Source: Pseudopyrenochaeta lycopersici
Taxonomy: Eukaryota > Ascomycota > Dothideomycetes > Pleosporales > Pseudopyrenochaetaceae
Assembly (NCBI GenBank): GCA_003313425.1
Contig: NHZP01000003.1
Location: 1,674,001-1,738,000 of the forward strand
DNA length: 64,000 nt
Direction of reading: 5' to 3'
A program made the position numbers and the translations under genes. Positions within the stretch are counted from its first letter, which is position 1. Each line of letters starts with the position of its first letter. This document shows positions 57,470 to 64,000 of the stretch, piece by piece. Under the pieces are notes generated by a model that was given only the letters and a program-made list of their open reading frames with translations, had not been told where the DNA came from and searched no databases.

Positions 57470-57962
57470 TTACTGGCTTCCGTGCTTCTTCTTCTTGTTG
57501 TAGTCTTGCTCCTTGTGGTGACCATTTCCGTCCTTGTCTTTGTTGCGATCGTGTTCATCTTTTTGCTTGCGATCATGCTCGTACTATCATCGTGTTTATC
57601 ATGATCAGTATACTTGAGTGATTGTGATAATCCTTCTTGCAGACCTGTCGAAGCGATTAGTAATGGAGAACAAGATGTGTTCGGCATGAGTACTGACCTT
57701 GATGTGAGGATCGTGCAGCGGGCATTTAACCTTGCAAAGAGGCCTCATACTTGTTTTGGCACATGCAAGTCTCATGAGTGGCGTTAGTACGGCACATGCC
57801 ATATCAGGAGGAAGGTGTGCGCACACATGCTGAGCCTCCACAGCGAAGGGGTGGAGAGAGCTTGTAGCTGCAGTCCCTTTCATACTTGTATTTGAGGCTT
57901 GGGGCTGGGCTGGCGAGAGCCACAGCACCCAAAAGAGAGACGATAAAAAACGGCCCCTTAAT
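57470..57962 (-). pseudogene. decayed secreted cysteine-rich protein gene
   Basis: On the minus strand a signal-peptide-like stretch (KGPFFIVSLLGAVALASPAP) lacks a start codon directly before it (ATT where ATG would be expected). It continues with a Cys-rich part (DCSYKL, RCGGSACVR), a TGA, and more Cys-rich sequence in the same frame (CRTNATHETCMCQNKYEA). An intron-like segment (GTCAGT ... CGACAG, about 57,650-57,700) follows. The last 110 bases encode a Lys/His/Asp-rich tail (GNGHHKEQDYNKKKKHGSQ, then TAA) in yet another frame. Several frameshifts and stops are needed, so it looks like a relic. An intact gene with unrecognised splicing is less likely. Confidence 0.45.
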
Positions 57963-59533
57963 TGTAGGATAGTTAAGCGATACGGCTTGATTGTATTGAG
58001 CAGAAGACGAAGTGATTGATAATGATAGTTCCTTGATGCATACGTTGAAGGGAGATTCTATATCCTTTTCGGACCAGTCTTGATGGCGCAGAATAATATT
58101 TTCCAAGTTACTATCTGCCTACGATTTCCCGTGATACCCAATACCACTAGATTGATCATGATGACAATTCATGTGTAGTCTATTGTCGAGAAACTCTAAA
58201 CATAATGATTATCCAACTACGCAGCCCAAGCCGGTGAATTCATGAGCTGATGAGATGAGAAAGCTCTATTCTGGCTAGCAAGGTTCGACCAGTTGACCCA
58301 GCTTTACTCGCAGCTTTACTCGCAGCTTTACTCGCAGCTTTACTCGCAGTCTGTCTTTTCCCATTTGCATCTCCACACCATTCTACCAGATCAGTAAATT
58401 GTGCCCAGAATTGATCTACGATTCCCAGCGCTACTTCAGCTTTCGTCTATTATCATCACGACCGCTACTGCTACCAAAGAGTCGTCAGAAGTCGAAGAGG
58501 GTTCTAAGGATCCATGTGGACAGGGCTAAGCCATCGGAAGGAACGTCCATGGCGATTCAACTAAGAATTTAGGGCTTTTGTGCCTCGATAGACAATCTCT
58601 CATTAGACCTGGCATAGCTTCCACGAATCACACGGCAGGACCAGTGTGGATGCTCTTTTGTGCTCCAACCAATTGCAAGTGTTTGAGCTTTCAAAGGTAT
58701 CAAGACGATGTCCCAAGGTGTAATGCCCTTCATGGCATGGCGAGGCAACCTGTGTGGCCAGACACCGTCAATGCTTCTTATCGTAATAAATTCAACAATG
58801 ATCAGCAGGCGCCGAGCATCTCGGAATGGGTACTTTGAGCCCTAGGCTTTGTCTGTGCTTTATATCTTCCACAGAAAAGACTTGCATACGCAGTAGCGCC
58901 ATATTTCAATGGGTGCACCCAAGGCAGCGTTATCCCGGAAATCCTCCGACCCAATGGAGAGTTTATGCATCTTGTCCAAAATTTGCTAAGCTGTTGATAG
59001 ACATGTATTGACCATAGGCCGAGCGAACTTCTAAGATACTTCAGCTCGTTGTGCTTCAGCAGTGCCCTAATGCACTCATCGAGGAGATTGATCAAAAGAG
59101 CCACACTTCTTGACCTGTGAAGAATAATCGAACACACAATACGGTAGCCGTGAACCAGCTAGCTTGGTCACATAATAAGTCAACAAAATCATACCCAGTA
59201 CCAGAGAGGGGCTCATTCTGAAATCAAATTAGGCCATACATAGAGAATAAAAGATAGTCAGATAGTGGGCGCTTTCTACTCTTTTTTTTGTGAGCGCAGC
59301 AGAACACTGGACAGATGTGTGGCTGTTTTAGCCTCACTGGGGCTGAGCCTGGTCAGCGCCTTCGCGCGCACTGCCCCGATGGGCAGCCTTCACAGCCCAC
59401 TGCCGGCGAGTATGGTCTAACAACTACTTCTATTGTCCTTTGATCCGTTGCGTCTATCTTGATCAGTTCTAAATAAAGCCTCACCCGATCGTTTGCGTTC
59501 TCTGCTTTCCATACACGAAATGACACAGTAGCT
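57963..59533. other. gene-free stretch upstream of the NLR, 1.6 kb
   Basis: TA-rich, with the 12-bp tandem repeat at 58299-58346 and a T-run near 59,282. Short frames only. The last few hundred bases are presumably the NLR promoter; no TATA box is obvious. Confidence 0.4.
58299..58346 (+). repeat. four perfect tandem copies of a 12-bp unit
   Basis: CAGCTTTACTCG is repeated four times head to tail, followed by a partial CAG. It lies in non-coding DNA. Confidence 0.9.
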
Positions 59534-62500
59534 ATGCGACTCCTCCACTTCAATGATTCCGGGAGACTCGTCTCGACAGACTTTCGCTCGAAGACCACCC
59601 CGCCATATGCTATCCTTTCACACAGATGGGGAGATCCCAATTTTGAGGTTGTCTTCGAAGATATAGGAAGCGGCACCTATAAAGAGAAGGATAAAAAATA
59701 TCGAAAGCTTGAATTCTGCGCCAAACAGGCGGCCCAGGATAAGCTCCAGTACTTCTGGATCGACACATGTTGCATTAATAAATGGGACCTCCACGAGCGC
59801 TCGAGAGCGATCAATTCGATGTTTCTTTGGTACAGAAATGCGACAAGATGCTACGTATTTCTATCAGATGTTTCGGTACCTACATCGACGGACACACACC
59901 AACGCAGTGACTGGGAAGCATTGTTCCGGGCAAGCGAATGGTTTACTCGAGGCTGGACACTTCAGGAGCTTATTGCGCCAGTATCGGTAGAGTTCTTTTC
60001 CTGCGAAGGACAGCGGCTAGGCGATAAAATGTCTCTTGAGCAGCTAGTGCATGAGATTACTAGCATTCCACTTGCAGCATTGCAGAACTGTCCCTTAGAC
60101 CAATTTACTTTGTCTGAGCGAATCCAATGGGGCGAAAGTCGAAGAACAACTGAAGAAGAAGACAAGGTATACTGCCTTCTTGGGGTTCTTGGTGTATTTA
60201 TGCCTACCTCCTATGGCGAGGGAAGAGAGAAAGCAATAAGAAGACTGCAGATTGAAGTAGAGGCACTTAGTAGCTCACCCTCTATTATTCCGTTTCCCCA
60301 GAACGATTATTTCCTAGGTCGAGAGTTACAGCTCGCTGAACTAGAAGCCAAGCTCTTCAGCGACAAGCAAACTACGCAATTAGTTATAGCAGGACCTAGA
60401 GGAATAGGCAAATCACAGCTAGCGCTTGAGCTTGCATATAAGACAAGACAAAAGAATAAGAACTGCTCGGTCTTTTGGATTGATGCAAGCGACATAGATA
60501 GTCTCTACCAGTCGTATGCAAGTATTGCTCAAAAGCTTGGTATTCCCAGGTGGGACGATGAGATAGCAGATATTAAGCAGCTGGTGAAACTTTACCTAGA
60601 GAAAAAGTATAAGAGGCAGTATTTGTTAATTTTCGACAACGCGGACGAGATAACCCTAAGAAGATCTAATAGGTTGCCCGCGCCGCAAGCTGCCGATTTG
60701 ATCGAGTACCTACCTCAGTCTCAACTATGTTCTATTGTCTTTACAACAACTAATAGTAACACAGCTAAGAGGCTCGCACTACAGAATATTATAGAGCTAC
60801 AGGAACTGACACCGTATTCGGCCCAAAGGATGTTGGAAAATTACTTGAACACTCCAGTCCGTAGAAGTGAGCAGCAGGAGGTGAAGCTGTTGCTGCAAGA
60901 GCTATCATATCTTCCCCTAGCAATTGTTCAAGCGGCAGCCTATATCAATACTAGAGACGTAACGTTGCAAAAGTACCGATCACAATTAGAAAGGCAAAAA
61001 GAACAAGTTCTCGAACACAGCGAGTTGTCTGGGAATGATTTACTAGGGTGCGGCGCAAAGAATCCTGTATCTGCCACACTGTCCATCTCCATGGATCAGG
61101 TCCGCCGTAGTAATGCGCTTGCAGCAGACTATTTATTACTTGCCGCCTGCATAGAACGGAAAGACGTTCTACTTGATCTTCTTGAAGCATCCTCACCTAG
61201 GGAAAGGGAAGATGCAGTTAAAGTCCTCGGCAGGTATGAGCTCGTTGTTAGGCGGCCTGCTGAATCCGCACTTGATCTTCATCAACTAGTACATCAAGCT
61301 TTACGGGAGTGGCTTCAAAAGCAGCAGCAGCTAGGCCAGTGGACCCAACGTGCTATTACTCAGGTACTCCAGGTGTTCCCGGACCACGATCATGGTAGTA
61401 GAAGCAAGTGGAGACGCTTACTTCCACATGCTAAGTACGCTCTATCGTATATGCCCACTAAAGAAGAGGGTGGGGACAGATTAAATCTCGCATGGAAGTG
61501 TGCTTTGGCGCTACATAGTGACGGACGGTACAACGAGGCCGAAGAGCTGTTTGTGCGAGTTGTAGACACGAGAAAGAGGGTACTTGGGGAAGAGCATCTA
61601 GACACGTTGACTAGCATGGCCAACCTCGCGTCGACGTACAGGAAGCAAGGTCGATGGAAGGAGGCAGAGAAGCTACAAGCCGAAGAACTAGGCATATGCT
61701 CGAGGGTACTTGGCGAGGAGCATTCGCACACGCTGATCAGCATGGGCAACCTAGCGTCGACGTACTGGAATCAAGGCCTGTGGAAGAAGGCAGAAGAGCT
61801 ACAGGTTCAAGTGATGGAGACGAGCTTGAGGGTGCTCGGTGAGGAGCATCCCAACTCGCTAACCAGCATAGTCAATCTGGCATCGACGTTTCATAATCAG
61901 GGCCGGTGGAAGGAAGCCGCAGAGCTGTTTGTGCAAGGAGTAGAGACAAGAAAGAGGGTGCTTGGCGAGGAGCATCCAGACACCCTAAGCGCCATGGGCA
62001 ACCTCGCGTCGACATACAGGAATCAAGGACGGTGGAAAGAGGCAGAAGAGTTAGAGGTGCGAGTGATGGAGATGAACTCAAGGATGCTTGGCGGAGAGCA
62101 TCCTGACACGCTAACTGTTATGGCCAACCTAGCGTCGACGTATGGGAATCAAGGGCGGTGGAAAGAGGCGGAAGAGCTGGAGGTTCGCGTGATAGACGCA
62201 AGAAAAAGAGTACTTGGGGAAGAGCATCCAGACACGCTGACTAGCATGGCCAACCTCGCGTCGACGTACAGGAAGCAAGGTCGATGGAAGGAGGCAGAAG
62301 ATCTACAGGCTGAAGAACTAGGAATATGCTCGAGGGTGCTGGGCGACAAGCATCCAGATACGCTCACCAGCATGGCTAACCTAGCGTCTACGTTTTGGAA
62401 TCAAGGCCGATGGAAAGAGACAGAAGAGCTAGAGGTGCGAGTGATGGAGACGAGGAAGAGTGTGCTTGGTGAAGAGCATCCTTCCACGCTGAGCAGCATA

Positions 62501-63178
62501 GCCGACCTGGCCTCAACATACAGGAATCAAGGGCGGTGGAAGGAGGCGGAAGAGCTAGAGAGGCGAGTGACGGAGATAAGAATAAAGGTGCTTGGCCAGG
62601 AGCATCCTTCTACATTGAGCAGCCTGGCCAACTTGGCGTCAACGTACTGGAATCAAGAGCGGTGGAAGGAGGCCGAGGAGCTACAGGTGCAAGTGATGGA
62701 GACGAGAAAGAGAGTACTCAGCGAGGAGCACCCTGACACGTTGACTAGCATAGCCAACCTGGCTTCGACTTTTTGGAATCAAGGGCGGTGGAGTGAGGCA
62801 GAACAGCTACAGGCTGAAGAACTAGGAATATGCTCGAGGGTGCTTGGCGAGGAGCATCCGGACACGCTGATCAGCATGGCCAACCTGGCGATGATGTACA
62901 GGAGTCAAGGCCAATGGAAGGAGGCAGAGGAGCTGGACGTGCAAGTAATGGAGACGAGAAAGAGGGTGCTTGGGGAGAAGCATCCCTCTACACTGACTAG
63001 CATGGGTAATCTCGCCTTCACACTCAGGTCCCAAAGCCGCGACGAGGAGGCCCTCTCACTCATGGAAGCATGCTTTCAGCTCCGCAAACAGATCCTCGGC
63101 GAACAACATCCTCACACAAAGGCGTCGCTCGATACGTTGAATAAGTGGCGGGTAGGGAACATTGAGATAGACCCATAA
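59534..63178 (+). CDS. NLR-type receptor: HET + NB-ARC + TPR repeats
   Basis: A single uninterrupted exon of 1214 residues; the ATG opening MRLLHF is the usual HET start. HET domain about 22-155: TPPYAILSHRW, YFWIDTCCINK, AINSMFLWYRNATRCYVFLSDV, RGWTLQELIAP. NB-ARC ATPase about 260-560: linker FLGRELQLAELE, P-loop GPRGIGKS (287-294), Walker B YLLIFDNADE, and SIVFTTTN as the RNBS-B-like strand. A winged-helix region about 560-640 includes LDLHQLVHQALREWL. C-terminal TPR units of 42 residues run from 666 to about 1205 (12 full, one partial). This is the architecture of fungal nonself-recognition receptors, in which the repeats sense a ligand and HET executes cell death. The ligand is unknown. 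Confidence 0.95.
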   Translation: MRLLHFNDSGRLVSTDFRSKTTPPYAILSHRWGDPNFEVVFEDIGSGTYKEKDKKYRKLEFCAKQAAQDKLQYFWIDTCCINKWDLHERSRAINSMFLWYRNATRCYVFLSDVSVPTSTDTHQRSDWEALFRASEWFTRGWTLQELIAPVSVEFFSCEGQRLGDKMSLEQLVHEITSIPLAALQNCPLDQFTLSERIQWGESRRTTEEEDKVYCLLGVLGVFMPTSYGEGREKAIRRLQIEVEALSSSPSIIPFPQNDYFLGRELQLAELEAKLFSDKQTTQLVIAGPRGIGKSQLALELAYKTRQKNKNCSVFWIDASDIDSLYQSYASIAQKLGIPRWDDEIADIKQLVKLYLEKKYKRQYLLIFDNADEITLRRSNRLPAPQAADLIEYLPQSQLCSIVFTTTNSNTAKRLALQNIIELQELTPYSAQRMLENYLNTPVRRSEQQEVKLLLQELSYLPLAIVQAAAYINTRDVTLQKYRSQLERQKEQVLEHSELSGNDLLGCGAKNPVSATLSISMDQVRRSNALAADYLLLAACIERKDVLLDLLEASSPREREDAVKVLGRYELVVRRPAESALDLHQLVHQALREWLQKQQQLGQWTQRAITQVLQVFPDHDHGSRSKWRRLLPHAKYALSYMPTKEEGGDRLNLAWKCALALHSDGRYNEAEELFVRVVDTRKRVLGEEHLDTLTSMANLASTYRKQGRWKEAEKLQAEELGICSRVLGEEHSHTLISMGNLASTYWNQGLWKKAEELQVQVMETSLRVLGEEHPNSLTSIVNLASTFHNQGRWKEAAELFVQGVETRKRVLGEEHPDTLSAMGNLASTYRNQGRWKEAEELEVRVMEMNSRMLGGEHPDTLTVMANLASTYGNQGRWKEAEELEVRVIDARKRVLGEEHPDTLTSMANLASTYRKQGRWKEAEDLQAEELGICSRVLGDKHPDTLTSMANLASTFWNQGRWKETEELEVRVMETRKSVLGEEHPSTLSSIADLASTYRNQGRWKEAEELERRVTEIRIKVLGQEHPSTLSSLANLASTYWNQERWKEAEELQVQVMETRKRVLSEEHPDTLTSIANLASTFWNQGRWSEAEQLQAEELGICSRVLGEEHPDTLISMANLAMMYRSQGQWKEAEELDVQVMETRKRVLGEKHPSTLTSMGNLAFTLRSQSRDEEALSLMEACFQLRKQILGEQHPHTKASLDTLNKWRVGNIEIDP
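61529..63040 (+). repeat. 12 tandem 126-bp (42-residue) TPR-coding units
   Basis: Each unit reads close to WKEAEEL-x7-RKRVLGEEHPDTLTSMANLASTYRNQGR in protein (kinesin-light-chain-type TPR). Unit length is exactly 42 codons throughout. Units 2, 7 and 11 share the variant LQAEELGICSRVL. A thirteenth, diverged half-unit follows to about 63,145. Confidence 0.93.
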
Positions 63179-64000
63179 TGTCGCTATAGTATGTGGAGCC
63201 TCAATTAGAACGGCATAAGCCGTGTAAGCATGATTATAGTCGATATCTTACGGTTTATCGGTGGCGATTGTGACATCACGCCTTGAGGGCGGTAAATCTG
63301 CTCTGCGCAGAAAGTCTACGGAAGCCGATAGGGCGCAGTACCATAACTTCTAAGAATATACGCACCTCAGGCTAGGCGAGAAACGAGCGGGCATAGAGCT
63401 CGAGTCAGGCTAGAAGCGAACCTTAAGCCCAGCTGGTTCAATGTAAGTCAATGCGTGAAATGCTCATCAGTAGCAATAAATACACCTAAGCCTCTTTAAG
63501 CTAGATGCTTGGAGCTCCTCCATTTGTCTATTCTAACCGGCGGACTTGGAATTAGCACAGGGGCACAGTAACATCTCGAACTCGAGCACAATTCTCAGGA
63601 TAGAATGACTATATAGTACGCTATAAGTTGACAGGCTTTTGTCAGGAAAGTTCGAACTTCAATGCGGTCGATAGGAAATATCAGGAGACTTCCGATCCAT
63701 CGCACTTACAAGAGCCTTCTCTTTCCTTTGCTATGGGCGAAGGAGTGTGCCACCAGGCACCTCCCCTGTGTTTGGTAATCATAGGAATAATTACGTGCGG
63801 CTAGACCATTGCTAGAGCATTTCATGCTATGGATTAGATTAGATTTGTCGAGAGGTGGTTGAGTTGATGGATACAGCTGTACCCAAGCTAAGGAAGATGT
63901 ATTAGTGGAGATGATTCAGCTCTTTCACTCCGAGCGACCCATTGTACAAATCTAGCTTAGCCGCCCACTGGCTTTATCTGGATGCTTCTTCACCCCTGGA
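63179..64000. other. right-end gene-free stretch
   Basis: 3' flank of the NLR, TA-rich, no frame or RNA gene supported up to the window edge. Confidence 0.45.

Noticed and set aside
61390..63034. Antisense and alternate-frame open stretches across the TPR array
   Set aside because: They repeat every 126 bases and follow from the codon pattern of the TPR units.
1..64000. CRISPR arrays, prophage or bacterial operons
   Set aside because: The window is clearly eukaryotic, with spliced genes; no spaced direct-repeat array is present.

Overview
The window comes from a filamentous ascomycete, most likely a Dothideomycete (an inference from gene content and style). The genes carry short GT-AG introns of about 40-120 bases and encode lineage markers: two Zn(II)2Cys6 regulators, Rho2, Nst1, Ish1, mitochondrial mL40 and HET-domain proteins. 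All exon joins below come from reading frame, GT/AG sites and family alignment from memory. No transcript data or database search was available.

Bases 1-31,200 are mostly conserved chromosome: a truncated DUF2235 hydrolase (-), a GDS1-like winged-helix protein (-), the OMS1-type methyltransferase (-) divergent from an FAD amine oxidase (+), then a Zn2Cys6 regulator (+). Next are a rhamnogalacturonan acetylesterase (+), a short-chain dehydrogenase (-) divergent from a second Zn2Cys6 regulator (+), mL40 (+), Rho2 (-) divergent from Nst1 (+), phosphoacetylglucosamine mutase with two tiny exons (+), and a CSC1/OSCA channel (+).

Bases 31,200-43,400 form a gene-poor, TA-rich accessory segment. It holds a decayed gene full of stop codons, a 111-residue orphan, a ten-cysteine secreted protein that is a good effector candidate, an F-box-like orphan, a HET-domain protein and a 226-residue orphan.

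Bases 44,300-56,600 return to conserved content: a cyclin (-), an intron-bearing tRNA-Phe (+), an RBR ubiquitin ligase (-), a Zrg17-type zinc transporter (-) divergent from a two-pass membrane protein (+), an F-box-like orphan, a mitochondrial low-complexity protein, and Ish1.

Bases 57,400-64,000 are accessory again: a decayed secreted-protein gene, a 12-bp tandem repeat, and a single-exon 1,214-residue NLR-type receptor (HET domain, NB-ARC ATPase, about 12.7 nearly identical 42-residue TPR units). The NLR is the most striking locus. Its repeats look recently amplified or homogenised, as in fungal nonself-recognition genes. Together with the second HET gene and the secreted cysteine-rich protein, it makes the accessory segments look like a recognition and interaction compartment.
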